DNA from: an uncultured Alphaproteobacteria bacterium
Lineage (GTDB): Bacteria; Pseudomonadota; Alphaproteobacteria; HIMB59
Assembly (NCBI GenBank): GCA_902538085.1
Contig: CACBDV010000002.1
Location: forward strand, 124,001-188,000
DNA length: 64,000 nucleotides
Direction of reading: 5' to 3'
The notes below the pieces were generated by a model. That model did not search any database. It saw only the letters and a list, made by a program, of their open reading frames with translations, and was not told the DNA's origin. Positions 49,750 through 59,507 of this stretch are shown here, in pieces (the first letter of the stretch is position 1; each line of letters begins with the position of its first letter). Position numbers and translations under genes: made by a program.

Positions 49750-50643
49750 ATGGCCGCGCAAAAGTCTTATTCTTTGCCAAGTTTTATGAATTCTGACAGT
49801 TCTCTGCCTTGGCTTTTGCCATTGATCACTATGCTGATTGTATTTGCAATTATTCCTTTCTTTTACAATATTTACCTAAGCTTTCATGAGTTTGTCCCAG
49901 CTAAAAGGGCTCTTCTTTTTGTAGGATGGGATAACTGGATAAGACTATTCACTGATGGAGTATTCTGGGGATCCTTAAAAGTGTCTTTATATTACACATT
50001 TATGTGTTTATTAATTCAACTAGTTTTGGGCATGGGAATTGCTCTACTTATTGACTCCGATGATCCTGGATTTGGAATTATAAGATCAATTTTAACTCTC
50101 ACTTTAGTAATACCTCCAGCAATTGCTGGTATGATTTTCTTAATAATGGAGGATGCTAATTATGGTTTAATACCATGGCTCTTAAAATCAGTTGGGCTTA
50201 TAGGTCCTGAAGATACAATTTTAGCAGATCCAACACTAGCCCTGTGGGGTGTAATGATTGTTGATATTTGGCAATGGACTCCCTTTATGGTTTTAATCTT
50301 AGTTGCTGGTTTAAGATCCCTTCCAAGTGAACCTTTTGAGTCAGCTGTCATAGATGGTGCAAGACCTTTTCAAGTTTTTAGAAGATTAACACTACCAATG
50401 CTTCACAAAGTTATTGCAGTAGCAATTTTGATAAGAGGTATAGATCTATGGAGGATGGTAGATTATGTATTTGTTTTAACATCAGGTGGGCCAGGCACAG
50501 CCACTTACACTTTAAGTTTATATTCGTGGCAAAGGTTTACTTTTGTTCAATGGGGTTACGGAGCAACGATTAGTTTATTTTCTTTAATTGTAATTTTAAT
50601 AGTTGGAAATGCATTTATTCATTTCGCAAAAGTAAAATGGTGA
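49750..50643 (+). CDS. ABC sugar permease, MalF type
   Basis: A 297-residue permease (from ATG 49750; a GTG at 49735 is possible) with about six membrane helices and the EAA loop in ESAVIDGARPFQVFRRLTLP. PWLLPLITMLIVFAIIPFFYN at the N-terminus and FVLTSGGPGTATYTLSLY near the end are typical of MalF/UgpA-like subunits. First gene of the divergent transport operon. Confidence 0.9.
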   Translation: MAAQKSYSLPSFMNSDSSLPWLLPLITMLIVFAIIPFFYNIYLSFHEFVPAKRALLFVGWDNWIRLFTDGVFWGSLKVSLYYTFMCLLIQLVLGMGIALLIDSDDPGFGIIRSILTLTLVIPPAIAGMIFLIMEDANYGLIPWLLKSVGLIGPEDTILADPTLALWGVMIVDIWQWTPFMVLILVAGLRSLPSEPFESAVIDGARPFQVFRRLTLPMLHKVIAVAILIRGIDLWRMVDYVFVLTSGGPGTATYTLSLYSWQRFTFVQWGYGATISLFSLIVILIVGNAFIHFAKVKW

Positions 50644-50647
50644 GGAA

Positions 50648-51514
50648 TTGAATAAAGTATTTAAACAAGTATTAGGTTGGTTTATTGCTGCGATATTTTT
50701 CTTTCCTATATATTTCTGGATTACCGTATCTATTAAAAAGGATAAAGATATTTTTGCTCTACCACCGAAATTATTTGATTTTGAAGTATCATTCGCTGCT
50801 TATGAAGAGGTGTTTGGTATTTCTCGCTTTCTCTATGTAGAGGATATGGGTGCTGTCCGACCTGGCGGTGGAGATTTTTATATGATGCCAAATCTTGTGG
50901 ATAGTATCATTATTGCTTTAGGCTCTACAGGTATAGCAATGCTTATATCTATACTAGCAGCATATTCACTCTCAAGATTACCTATCAGGGGTCAACAGCA
51001 TTTTATGGGATGGATTTTATCAACAAGAATGATGCCACCAGTTGCAGTAGCAATACCAATGTTTTTTATTTACAAAAACATAGGCTTAATGGATACGCAT
51101 CTAGGTATCATTATTATTCACGCGTTGATGAATCTCCCACTTGCTGTTTTACTCATGAAAAGCTTTTTTGATGACATTCCAAAGGATATAGATGAAGCTG
51201 CTTTACTAGATGGGGCTACGAGATTTTTTGTATTTTGGAGATTAGTAGTGCCTCTTGCCATAGGTGGAATAGCGGCAACTGCTGTGCTTTGTTTTATATT
51301 TAGTTGGACAGAATTTATCTTTGTTCTTATGCTTACACAAACGGGACTAAAAACAATTCCTGTGGTTTCCACATCTTTTGTTACTTCTACTGGAACTGCA
51401 TGGGATAACATGGCAGCATTAGGCACAGCCGCTATTATACCAGCCTTCATTTTTATACTTTTAGTTCAAAGACATTTAGTAAGAGGATTGACTTTAGGTT
51501 CAGTAAAACAATAA
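50648..51514 (+). CDS. ABC sugar permease, MalG type, copy 1
   Basis: This 288-residue CUT1 permease has a TTG start after GAGGAA, with six helices and a good EAA loop EAALLDGATRFFVFWRLVVPLA. The end HLVRGLTLGSVKQ is shared with the next gene. It is the standard partner of the MalF subunit 4 bases upstream. Confidence 0.9.
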   Translation: MNKVFKQVLGWFIAAIFFFPIYFWITVSIKKDKDIFALPPKLFDFEVSFAAYEEVFGISRFLYVEDMGAVRPGGGDFYMMPNLVDSIIIALGSTGIAMLISILAAYSLSRLPIRGQQHFMGWILSTRMMPPVAVAIPMFFIYKNIGLMDTHLGIIIIHALMNLPLAVLLMKSFFDDIPKDIDEAALLDGATRFFVFWRLVVPLAIGGIAATAVLCFIFSWTEFIFVLMLTQTGLKTIPVVSTSFVTSTGTAWDNMAALGTAAIIPAFIFILLVQRHLVRGLTLGSVKQ

Positions 51515-51520
51515 GGTAGT

Positions 51521-52354
51521 TTGATTAGAAAAATTCTAGCATTCTCTATTGCTTTAATTTTTATATTTCCAATATTTTTTCTTATTACATCCTCTTTTAA
51601 AAATAATATTGATCTTTTTTCAATACCCCCAAAATTATTTCTATTTGATATTGACTTTTCAGCATATGAGAGAGTTTTTGGTTTTTCAAAATTACTAAAA
51701 TTTGACCCCTCTTACGGTGAGCTATATTTAACATCAAGGATATTAGATAGTTTAATTGTAGGAATTGGTTCATCATCTCTAACATTGATAATTGGAATTT
51801 ATGCTGGTTACTATATTTCTAGAGCTAATTTCAAATATAAAAATTTTTTAATCATGTCAATTCTTAGTGCGAGGATGATGCCGTTAATATCAATTGCCAT
51901 TCCACTATATTTTGTTTACGAAAAAATTAATCTTCTTGATACATATGTTGGTTTAATATTAATTCATACATTTATAAATCTACCATTGGCAGTTCTTTTA
52001 TTAAAAAGTTTTTTTGACGAAGTACCAAAACAAATCGATGAAAATGCTTTTATAGATGGTGCGAGTAAAATTAAAATTCTTCATAAATTAATTATACCGT
52101 GTGCAAAAGGTGGGATAGCTGTCACATTTATTTTATCTATAATATTCAGTTGGACAGAATTTATTTGTGCATTAATGATTGGACAAATGAAAATTAAGAC
52201 AATCCCGATTCAAGCCTCTATAATGAAAACTATACCCAGTTGGGATATGATGGCTGCATTTACAACAATTTCAATAATTCCAGTATTTATTATGATTTTA
52301 GCAGTTAGAAAACACTTTGTCAGAGGGTTGACTCTAGGAACTGTTAAAGAATAG
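51521..52354 (+). CDS. ABC sugar permease, MalG type, copy 2 (tandem paralogue)
   Basis: The 277-residue permease is colinear with copy 1: shared SFFDxxPKxIDE, FSWTEFI and HFVRGLTLGTVKE. The EAA loop is weaker (ENAFIDGASKIKILHKLIIP: EAA has become ENA), a periplasmic loop near residue 65 is shorter, and the gene is more AT-rich. It begins at TTG 51521, 6 bases after copy 1. Could be an alternative subunit or a diverging duplicate. Confidence 0.85.
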   Translation: MIRKILAFSIALIFIFPIFFLITSSFKNNIDLFSIPPKLFLFDIDFSAYERVFGFSKLLKFDPSYGELYLTSRILDSLIVGIGSSSLTLIIGIYAGYYISRANFKYKNFLIMSILSARMMPLISIAIPLYFVYEKINLLDTYVGLILIHTFINLPLAVLLLKSFFDEVPKQIDENAFIDGASKIKILHKLIIPCAKGGIAVTFILSIIFSWTEFICALMIGQMKIKTIPIQASIMKTIPSWDMMAAFTTISIIPVFIMILAVRKHFVRGLTLGTVKE

Positions 52355-52471
52355 ACGCTTACTACTTTATGAATTTTAGAGAAATGAAAAAAGATTCATT
52401 CTTTATCCTTAACTTGAATAGATTTTAAATTTTATTAAAAAAAATTTTTTATGTAATTATAAATCTTAAAA
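52355..52471. other. Convergent intergenic region between clusters
   Basis: These 117 bases hold A/T runs (AAAAAAAATTTTTT near 52437-52451) but no convincing GC stem-loop terminator. No gene or RNA is seen. Confidence 0.4.
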
Positions 52472-52915
52472 CTAGCTATCTAACTGATTAATTTTATCAA
52501 CTTTTTTTCCAGATCTCTCAGATTGAAAATTATTTTTCAACCAAATATCTGTATACATAATTGCATTCGGGGTACCTGTAATTAAAGCACCAAAAGTAAT
52601 GATTTGAGCATTGTTGCTCGCAATAGATCTCTCTGCTGTGTAAGCATCGTTCACACAAACCGCCCTCACACCTGAAAATTTATTAGCGACAATAGCCATT
52701 CCAGCACCAGTTCCGCAAACTAGAATTCCCCTTTCAAATTCACTATCTTGTACCTTTTTAGCCAATGTTTTACCAACGTCTGGATAATCTACTTGTGATT
52801 CATCTGTGACTCCTACATCAATGACTTCAATACCTTTAGACTCCAAATGTTCTTTGATTTTGTCTTTAAGGTTTCTCCCTAGATGGTCTGCACCAATAAC
52901 GATTTTTTTGAGCAT
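52472..52915 (-). CDS. RpiB/LacA/LacB-type sugar-phosphate isomerase
   Basis: This 147-residue isomerase has the RpiB pattern: IGADHLGRNLKDKIKEHL, DYPDVGKTLAKKV, ILVCGTGAGMAIVANK and RAVCVNDAYTAERSIASNNA (the usual catalytic Cys is in LVCGTGAG). RpiB homologues in sugar clusters act on ribose-5-P, allose-6-P or erythrulose-4-P. Being last in cluster 2 it may isomerise the product of the kinases. Confidence 0.85.
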   Translation of the reverse strand: MLKKIVIGADHLGRNLKDKIKEHLESKGIEVIDVGVTDESQVDYPDVGKTLAKKVQDSEFERGILVCGTGAGMAIVANKFSGVRAVCVNDAYTAERSIASNNAQIITFGALITGTPNAIMYTDIWLKNNFQSERSGKKVDKINQLDS

Positions 52916-52921
52916 AGTTAA

Positions 52922-53929
52922 TTATATATTTAAATCATTCCAAGGTATATGCAGTTTTTCGTTTTGACAGATACATCTCACTAAACTATCCAAAATTGGA
53001 AGTTTGTTATTTTTTACCAGTTTGTTTAATAAATGATTTAATTCTCTAATGGTTTGTGCTCCTTCGACAGTTTCATCTTTTAATTCCTTAGACATAATAT
53101 CCTCATATGATCTGTTCTTTGCTAATAAATTACCTAAAAGACCGTTTCTTCCAGTTCCTGAGGTAACATGTAAGTCTCCAATCCCAGATAGCCCAAATAC
53201 TGTTTCTTGAAGACCGCCTATTAATTTTACAAAATGGCTCATCTCATTAACACAGTGTGAAAATAATGCGGACTCAGGATTAAAGATTTTTTCATCATCG
53301 GAGAAATACGTTTGTGAGTAGCCAACAGCAATTGCGTACATGTTCTTAAGAGCTGCACAAAGCTCTGAGCCTAATAAGTCAGTCTGTAAATTTACTACAT
53401 AGTATTCATTTTTGAATATATTGGATAAACTCTTAGCAACCTCTATATCAGGATTTACAAAACATATATTTGTTAAATTTTTCTTTGCAAGCTCAACTGC
53501 TTTACAAGGACCAGTAACCGCGGTTAAGGTGAAATCTTGATTAATTTGTTTTTTAATTTTATTTGGGAAAATATCTAACTCTTCTTTTTCGTTAATATAC
53601 AGACCCTTAGTAACTATAAGGAAGTGTTTATTCGTAACATTAAAGTTTTTAATGAAGTTAATGAACCAATCGACACCTGATGAACTAATTCCAATAACAA
53701 TGACATCAGATGTACTAATGTCCTCTTGAGACATTTCATTAAATCTTATTGCTGACGTATTTGTTAATTTAATACCTAGTTTTGGGTGAGAAGAGTTTTT
53801 ATTAACTGAGTTAATAATATCCTCGTCAAAACTAGTACCAACGAGTTTTGCTTCGTGACCATTTGAAACTGCTGGAACAGTAATTGCTGTTCCCATAACG
53901 CCTGCACCTATAGATAATATCTTTGACAT
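52922..53929 (-). CDS. Glycerol-3-phosphate-dehydrogenase-like protein (GpsA family)
   Basis: The 335-residue protein has NAD-binding GAGVMGTAITVPAVSNGHEA, GISSSGVDWF, the catalytic Lys in CAALKNMYAIAVGYS and the GLSGIGDLHVTSGTGRN motif. It is divergent from housekeeping GpsA (TGPCKAVELAKK instead of SGPxFAxE), and its setting in a sugar operon suggests another polyol- or hydroxy-phosphate substrate. Overlaps the SDR by one base. Confidence 0.8.
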   Translation of the reverse strand: MSKILSIGAGVMGTAITVPAVSNGHEAKLVGTSFDEDIINSVNKNSSHPKLGIKLTNTSAIRFNEMSQEDISTSDVIVIGISSSGVDWFINFIKNFNVTNKHFLIVTKGLYINEKEELDIFPNKIKKQINQDFTLTAVTGPCKAVELAKKNLTNICFVNPDIEVAKSLSNIFKNEYYVVNLQTDLLGSELCAALKNMYAIAVGYSQTYFSDDEKIFNPESALFSHCVNEMSHFVKLIGGLQETVFGLSGIGDLHVTSGTGRNGLLGNLLAKNRSYEDIMSKELKDETVEGAQTIRELNHLLNKLVKNNKLPILDSLVRCICQNEKLHIPWNDLNI

Positions 53930-54699
53930 TACGAAATAAATTGGCCTCCATTTACCTCTAATATTTGTCCTGTTATATAGCCACTCATTGTCTGTGAGGA
54001 TAAAAAAATTATAGGCCCTACGCAGTCCTCTGCTGAGCCAAGTCTTTTCATAGGTATTTTTAATCTTGTTGCTTCTAATTTTTCTGGTGAAGAATATTGT
54101 TCATGAAACTTTGTGGTAATTGTGCCAGGTGAAATAGCGTTTATTCTTATGTTGTAGGGTGATAATTCTGAAACAAGCGATCTAGTAATTCCTGAAACAA
54201 AAGCTTTAGACGCAGCATATACACTTGAACCCGCACTACCTCCTGTTCGCGCACTGATAGTTGATACATTAATAATATTTCCATAATTTTGTTTTTTGAA
54301 AATTGTACACGCACTTTTTGTTGCAAAATATGCAGATTTGGCATTAAGATCAAATATTTTTAAAAAATCTTTTTCACTGATTGTTTCTAATTGATATCTT
54401 CCTACCATTGTTCCAGCATTATTAACTAAAATATCTAGACCATTTAAATAATTTATAGCATTGTTCATAAAGTTATCTACTTGAGATAAATCTGTAAAAT
54501 CAGATTTGAATATTTTAAAATTTTGGCTTTGAGATTTAGCTTTTATTCTAGCTTCAAGATCATTAATTGATTGGTTACCATGAAAAATTACATTAGCTCC
54601 CAAGTTTAAAAATTCAACGCCTGTCTCAAAACCTATGCCTGTACTTGAACCCGTAACAATAATCTTTTTGTTTTTGAATTCACTAAAATCAAATGTCAT
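53929..54699 (-). CDS. SDR-family dehydrogenase
   Basis: This 256-residue enzyme has TGSSTGIGFETG, NNAGTMVG, catalytic Ser in NVSTISARTG, YAASKAFVSGI and C-terminal GYITGQILEVNGGQF of classical SDRs. Likely oxidises a sugar or polyol. Start overlaps the HAD gene by 4 bases. Confidence 0.87.
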   Translation of the reverse strand: MTFDFSEFKNKKIIVTGSSTGIGFETGVEFLNLGANVIFHGNQSINDLEARIKAKSQSQNFKIFKSDFTDLSQVDNFMNNAINYLNGLDILVNNAGTMVGRYQLETISEKDFLKIFDLNAKSAYFATKSACTIFKKQNYGNIINVSTISARTGGSAGSSVYAASKAFVSGITRSLVSELSPYNIRINAISPGTITTKFHEQYSSPEKLEATRLKIPMKRLGSAEDCVGPIIFLSSQTMSGYITGQILEVNGGQFIS

Positions 54700-55544
54700 T
54701 TAAGTCTATCCATTATATAGTCTGGCTTTCCAGTGATTTGAAAATCCGATCTTATATTATCAATTATATCGTTCGTTGGTATGTTTTGCATAAATTCTTC
54801 TTTATGAATTCCAGAGGTGATCAGTAATGAGTCTATACCAAAGCTATTGGCGCCTGCAATATCATTAAATAAAGAGTCCCCTATCATCAAAGTTTTTGAT
54901 TTATTACTATTGGATAGCTCTTGAACATAATGAAAGATTTCAATATTTGGTTTACCAATTATAAATGCCTGCCCTCCCATTTTTTTGTACTTAACTGCAA
55001 GATCTCCTGTTGAGGGATGAATATTTTCTCCAGAAACACCGAGAATATCAGGATTTGAGCACACTAAGGGTAACTTCATTTCTATAGCTCTCATATAAAT
55101 TTCATCAATTAAATCAGTTTTTTTTAGACCAGTGGTAGAGGTTAATAAAAGAAAATTAGCATTTTCTATAGAACTCGTCTTTTCAAATGTTGTGTTTTGC
55201 AATAAGGGGTAATCTGTTGCAACCACAAAATATTTATTTCCAATATTTTCAAAGGGGCTCCTTTTAGATTTTAGATATTCTAAGCACACATCTCCTGATG
55301 TAATTAAATGAGATTTTAAAATATTTTTTGCACCCATTTTTATCAAACGATCGGTATTATCTGAAGATTTTTTTCCTGAATTACTAATTATATAAATTTT
55401 TTTATTTTGTGATTGTAAATTTGAAAAAACTTGTTCTGCTTCATTAAAAATATTTATTCCATCATGAACAACTCCCCATTGATCAAAATAATAAGTATCG
55501 TAATATTCTGAAATTTCTTCAAGAGATAATAATTTTTTTACCAT
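54696..55544 (-). CDS. HAD-superfamily class IIA phosphatase (TIGR01459-like)
   Basis: A 282-residue phosphatase with motif I YYFDQWGVVHDG, motif II IISNSGK, and late motifs GKPNIEIFHYV and MIGDSLFNDIAGAN. The DxWGV form fits the TIGR01459 group of NagD-like enzymes found with sugar genes in alphaproteobacteria. Could remove phosphate from an overflow intermediate; inferred. Confidence 0.8.
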   Translation of the reverse strand: MVKKLLSLEEISEYYDTYYFDQWGVVHDGINIFNEAEQVFSNLQSQNKKIYIISNSGKKSSDNTDRLIKMGAKNILKSHLITSGDVCLEYLKSKRSPFENIGNKYFVVATDYPLLQNTTFEKTSSIENANFLLLTSTTGLKKTDLIDEIYMRAIEMKLPLVCSNPDILGVSGENIHPSTGDLAVKYKKMGGQAFIIGKPNIEIFHYVQELSNSNKSKTLMIGDSLFNDIAGANSFGIDSLLITSGIHKEEFMQNIPTNDIIDNIRSDFQITGKPDYIMDRLK

Positions 55545-56813
55545 TTAAAAAATATTACCCATTGCTAAAAGAGCAGATCCAAAAGAAGCATCATTTGATA
55601 AAGGCTTATTTAGTTTAACACCTAGAATTTTTTTTCTAATTTCATTCCATTTTAAATTTTTTCCTCCACCTCCTATTGTGAAAATAGTTTTAGGATATTT
55701 ACCACCTATCTCTAATATCTTTTCGTAACTCAATTTTTCAACATTAGTTATACCCTCAAGTACAGCCTGAAAAAATTTTATTTCAGAATCAGGACGAGGT
55801 TCTAAGATTGGTAGTTTGTTAGGGTCGTTAAAAGGAAATCTCTCACCTTTTTGTGCCAGAGGATAGTAATTTAAATTCAGTAGATTATTTGGATCTATAT
55901 CTTTTGATAATTCCTCTATTCTATCTGAAAATAGTTCTTTCAGAATTTTTCCTCCAACATTGGAAGCTCCTCCGGCTAACCAATTTTCGCCCAAACGATG
56001 ACTGTAGATCCCAAATTCCTTATTATAAATTGGCTTATTAGAGATAGCTTTTACTACCAGAGTTGTGCCAATTGAAGAAACTGCTTCTCCTATATTTTTG
56101 GCTCCAGTAGCTAAAAATGCTGCTATGCTATCCGTAGTGCCTGCTATAACCTTGGTTTTGTTATTAAATCCTAAATCAATAAGTTCAAAGTTTCTTAATT
56201 CACCTATAGACTGTCCTGGTATTTTTATATTTGGTAAGCTACTCATTTCAATAGGTAACTGATCAAACCATTTTGGCCAAGATCTTTCGACACAATCATA
56301 ACCTAGTTTAAGAGCATTATTTTCGTCTGAATAGGTATAATCATTAATTAGTTTACAAGCTATCCAATCTGCTTGATGAAGTATTCTATATTTTTCTTTT
56401 TTAAGTTTATTAATTAATGATAACGCCCTTACTAATGCATTAGTAGAGGTGGATACAATTGGATGGTTATCAGATATACTCTCAACTAACTTAGACTCTT
56501 TTACAGCTGAAGCATCATTGTACATTAATGCATCATCTAAAGGGATACCAAGATGGTCGGTTATAAGTACTGTACCTGATGTTCCATCGATTGATAATCT
56601 TTCAATTTTATTTAATTCTATTTTAGTTTTTAAAAATGTAAGATTTTTAATTAACGCACTCCACCATAAGCTTGGATTTTGATAAACTAATGATCCCTTA
56701 CTAATTGGGCTGTCAATAGAAACTGAAAAATTAATTAATTCTTTTTTATTCTTATCAATAATAGAAGATCTGACACCAGTCGTTCCAAAGTCAATCCCCA
56801 GAAAAAGTGACAT
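55545..56813 (-). CDS. FGGY carbohydrate kinase
   Basis: The kinase has 422 residues, short for FGGY. Loop GIDFGTTGVRSSIIDKNK, LSIDGTSGTVLITD, GTTDSIAAFLATGAKNIGEA and GGGGKNLKWNEIR are present. The C-terminal lobe is smaller than usual. Related to D-ribulokinase/xylulokinase-like proteins of sugar clusters. First of two kinases in cluster 2. Confidence 0.83.
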   Translation of the reverse strand: MSLFLGIDFGTTGVRSSIIDKNKKELINFSVSIDSPISKGSLVYQNPSLWWSALIKNLTFLKTKIELNKIERLSIDGTSGTVLITDHLGIPLDDALMYNDASAVKESKLVESISDNHPIVSTSTNALVRALSLINKLKKEKYRILHQADWIACKLINDYTYSDENNALKLGYDCVERSWPKWFDQLPIEMSSLPNIKIPGQSIGELRNFELIDLGFNNKTKVIAGTTDSIAAFLATGAKNIGEAVSSIGTTLVVKAISNKPIYNKEFGIYSHRLGENWLAGGASNVGGKILKELFSDRIEELSKDIDPNNLLNLNYYPLAQKGERFPFNDPNKLPILEPRPDSEIKFFQAVLEGITNVEKLSYEKILEIGGKYPKTIFTIGGGGKNLKWNEIRKKILGVKLNKPLSNDASFGSALLAMGNIF

Positions 56814-57841
56814 TAGTTTATAGATTGGCGATATATCTCAATATCCCAATTCAATAATTCACTCTCTTGATGACTTGATAGAAATTTAAAAGACTTTGAT
56901 AAATCAATTCTTAGCAGAACTTCCAAAAAACAGTCGATCATTTCTTTTGCAGCTGAAATAGCTAGAGTGTTTTCAAAAAGACCTTTGTTTTTTATAATTA
57001 AATAGGGTGGAAGATTAATATTCTTTCTTTTTAGATTTTGAATAAATTCATTTGCTTCTTTCACCTCTGAAAATGTAGGTATGCCAGGGCCTAAGAAAAT
57101 TACATGATCTGGATAAAATGATTTAGAGAAAAGTGAGAATAATTTTTCATTTTGTGTTGAGAATAATTTATATTTATCGGTATTTTTATGAATATAACCA
57201 CCGATATTTGTAATTTTCTCTAAATAATCGAGGCCTAATTTTTCATTTCTAATTAAATCTAATTTTTCATGAATTTTTAAAAGCAATTTATAGGTATCCT
57301 CAATATCATCACCTGCAACTATCAATCCATGATTTTCGAGAACCAATATGTTAGTTGAGGGTAAAATTAGTTTTTTTATTTCCATTGTTAAAGTAAAACC
57401 AGGTCGACAGTATGGAACAAAAATGAAGTCTTCATCGAGGTATTTTCTTAAATCAGACTCACTACTTTGTGAAATTGCATTTGCAATTGTTGTAGTAGAA
57501 TGAACATGTAAAACATATTTACGGTTAATTAATGCATGAAATGAAGTTTCAGATGAAGGATGTAAATTATTTTTAGATATTATGTCATCTATAAAATTAT
57601 CTTCTTTTCCATTATTTATTTTTTCAGAAATAGAATTTAAATCAACTTCAACAAAAATATCTTTATCTAAAGAATTGATTAACCAAGTTCCAGATGCTTT
57701 AATTAGCATTCTCCCATCAGACTTAATTGAAGTATTCCCACCTGCGGCTTGAACTAAATGACTATTTGAGCCAAGTTTAAAAGAAATATCTTTAAAAGAT
57801 TTTAATTCTTCCTGAGGAAATGAAGAATTAGTATTTACCAT
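56813..57841 (-). CDS. Class II aldolase, long form
   Basis: A 342-residue protein resembling the aldolase half of the RhaD-type fusion at 41338: AAGGNTSIKSDGRMLIKASG, HPSSETSFHALI, zinc ligands HVHSTTTIA and LVLENHGLIV, and PDHVIFLGPG. Here it is unfused. Start ATG 57841 is favoured over TTG 57859; it overlaps the next aldolase by 14 bases. Confidence 0.82.
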   Translation of the reverse strand: MVNTNSSFPQEELKSFKDISFKLGSNSHLVQAAGGNTSIKSDGRMLIKASGTWLINSLDKDIFVEVDLNSISEKINNGKEDNFIDDIISKNNLHPSSETSFHALINRKYVLHVHSTTTIANAISQSSESDLRKYLDEDFIFVPYCRPGFTLTMEIKKLILPSTNILVLENHGLIVAGDDIEDTYKLLLKIHEKLDLIRNEKLGLDYLEKITNIGGYIHKNTDKYKLFSTQNEKLFSLFSKSFYPDHVIFLGPGIPTFSEVKEANEFIQNLKRKNINLPPYLIIKNKGLFENTLAISAAKEMIDCFLEVLLRIDLSKSFKFLSSHQESELLNWDIEIYRQSIN

Positions 57842-58469
57842 ACATTTTAATAGCCTCAATTATTTTTTTCATATGTTTCTTTTCGACCAATTGAGGCTTA
57901 CCATTTATTTTTGCAATAGTAATTTGCTTACATAAAATTTCAAATTCTTCAGTTAAAAACATTGCTTCGTCTAAATTTTTACCACACGTAATTGTACCAT
58001 GATTTGCTAATAAACATGCTTTCCTTCCTTTAAGAGCTTTTAAGGCTGCGTCTGATAATTCTTGTGATCCTGGTAATGCAAAAGTAGAACATTTAATTGT
58101 GTCACCACCTAAAAAAGCAATCATATAGTGATAGGCTTTTATATCCTTTCCTAGTATCGACATTCCTGTACCATAAGCAGGATGATTGTGTACAACTGCA
58201 TCAAATTCTTTTCTTCCTTTTAATATGTCAAAGTGAAATCTCCACTCACTTGAAGGCTTCCATATTCCATGAGATTTGGTTTTAGAGTCTACAAAAACTA
58301 TATCTTTAGCTCTCATGCCTTCATAGGAAATGCCAGATGGTGTTATAAGCATCCCATCTTTCCATCTTACGCTAATGTTGCCCGCTTTACCTTGATTTAA
58401 GCCTTTTTTTTCCATTAAAAGGCAAGCTTCTATTATCTGTTTTCTTATTTTTATTTCATTTTTTGTCAT
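57828..58469 (-). CDS. Class II aldolase/adducin family protein, FucA-like
   Basis: This 213-residue enzyme has GLNQGKAGNISVRWKDGMLI, TPSGISYEGM, the zinc ligands in AVVHNHPAYGTGMS and LLANHGTITCG. The length and motifs match fuculose/ribulose-phosphate aldolases. Together with two kinases it predicts phosphorylation then retro-aldol cleavage. Abuts the hydroxyacid dehydrogenase (no gap). Confidence 0.86.
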   Translation of the reverse strand: MTKNEIKIRKQIIEACLLMEKKGLNQGKAGNISVRWKDGMLITPSGISYEGMRAKDIVFVDSKTKSHGIWKPSSEWRFHFDILKGRKEFDAVVHNHPAYGTGMSILGKDIKAYHYMIAFLGGDTIKCSTFALPGSQELSDAALKALKGRKACLLANHGTITCGKNLDEAMFLTEEFEILCKQITIAKINGKPQLVEKKHMKKIIEAIKMYGKY

Positions 58470-59507
58470 TTAACAGATCCTATTCACGAGTTTTTTTCCA
58501 TCAATATAGTTTCGAACATCTTTTGCTATAACTTCAGCTGCGTAATATGCTGTTTTTACAGAAGCGCCAGCTATATGAGGTGTAATAGTAACATTATTTA
58601 AATTTTTAAAAATATGATTTTCTGGTAAAGGTTCCTCGTAAAAAGTATCTAAGGCAGCACCCTTGAGCTTTCCATTAGATAGTGCATCATGAAGTGCTTT
58701 ATAATCTAACAATGGTCCCCTAGCAGTGTTAATTAAATAACTATTTTTTTTCATGAGGGAAATTTCTTTCTTCCCTATAAGATTAACTGTTTCTTTTGTG
58801 ACTCTTGCATGAATAGATACTACATCTGAAATCTCTAATAAGTTTTCTAAAGATACTTTTTTTATACCGTCCGCGATATCTTCATTGTTTAATTCTACAT
58901 ATGGATCAGAAAAAACAATTTTACATCCAAATGGAACTAATAAATTTTTTACTAATTTTCCTATATGACTATATCCAATGAGGCCTATAGTTAACTCACT
59001 TAATTCTCTACCAGTTTTATCTAGGCGATATAAATCTCCTCTCCATTCTCCCTGCATTAATGTGGTGTGTCCTAAAGTGATTAATCTTGTTTGTGCTAAT
59101 ATTTTTGCAACTGTAAACTCTGCTACAGCAGAAGCATTTCTTCCAGGAGCATTTGCAACAATAATTGATTTTTTTTGGCAAGCATCTATATCAATGTTAA
59201 CCGGCCCACCTCTTGAAACACCAATGTATTTTAGATTTTTAACATTATCTAAAATTGACTCACTAACTGGTGCAAGATCAGTTACTAATATTTCACTATC
59301 TTCAATAAAATTTATTACGTCTTCTTCATTTCCGAGATATTCTTTAATTTTACTAAAATTTCCCTCTCCATAATCATTATGAAAAGGCGTGTCAGGCCAG
59401 TTAACATCTTTTAATTTAAAATTATGATCATTTCCAATTTGATTTATAAGTGCTGATTTAAATATCCCAGATGTAACAAAACTGTCTCCGTAAATACTAA
59501 TTTTCAT
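58470..59507 (-). CDS. D-2-hydroxyacid dehydrogenase
   Basis: The 345-residue NAD-dependent enzyme has the catalytic set Arg (SRGG... and NTARGPLLD), Glu (TFYEEPLPEN) and His (ITPHIAGASVKTA) and the Rossmann motif GLIGYSHIGKLVKNLL. Family members include phosphoglycerate and glyoxylate reductases. A sugar-acid or hydroxyacid step is suggested. Overlaps the FGGY gene by 11 bases. Confidence 0.87.
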   Translation of the reverse strand: MKISIYGDSFVTSGIFKSALINQIGNDHNFKLKDVNWPDTPFHNDYGEGNFSKIKEYLGNEEDVINFIEDSEILVTDLAPVSESILDNVKNLKYIGVSRGGPVNIDIDACQKKSIIVANAPGRNASAVAEFTVAKILAQTRLITLGHTTLMQGEWRGDLYRLDKTGRELSELTIGLIGYSHIGKLVKNLLVPFGCKIVFSDPYVELNNEDIADGIKKVSLENLLEISDVVSIHARVTKETVNLIGKKEISLMKKNSYLINTARGPLLDYKALHDALSNGKLKGAALDTFYEEPLPENHIFKNLNNVTITPHIAGASVKTAYYAAEVIAKDVRNYIDGKKLVNRIC

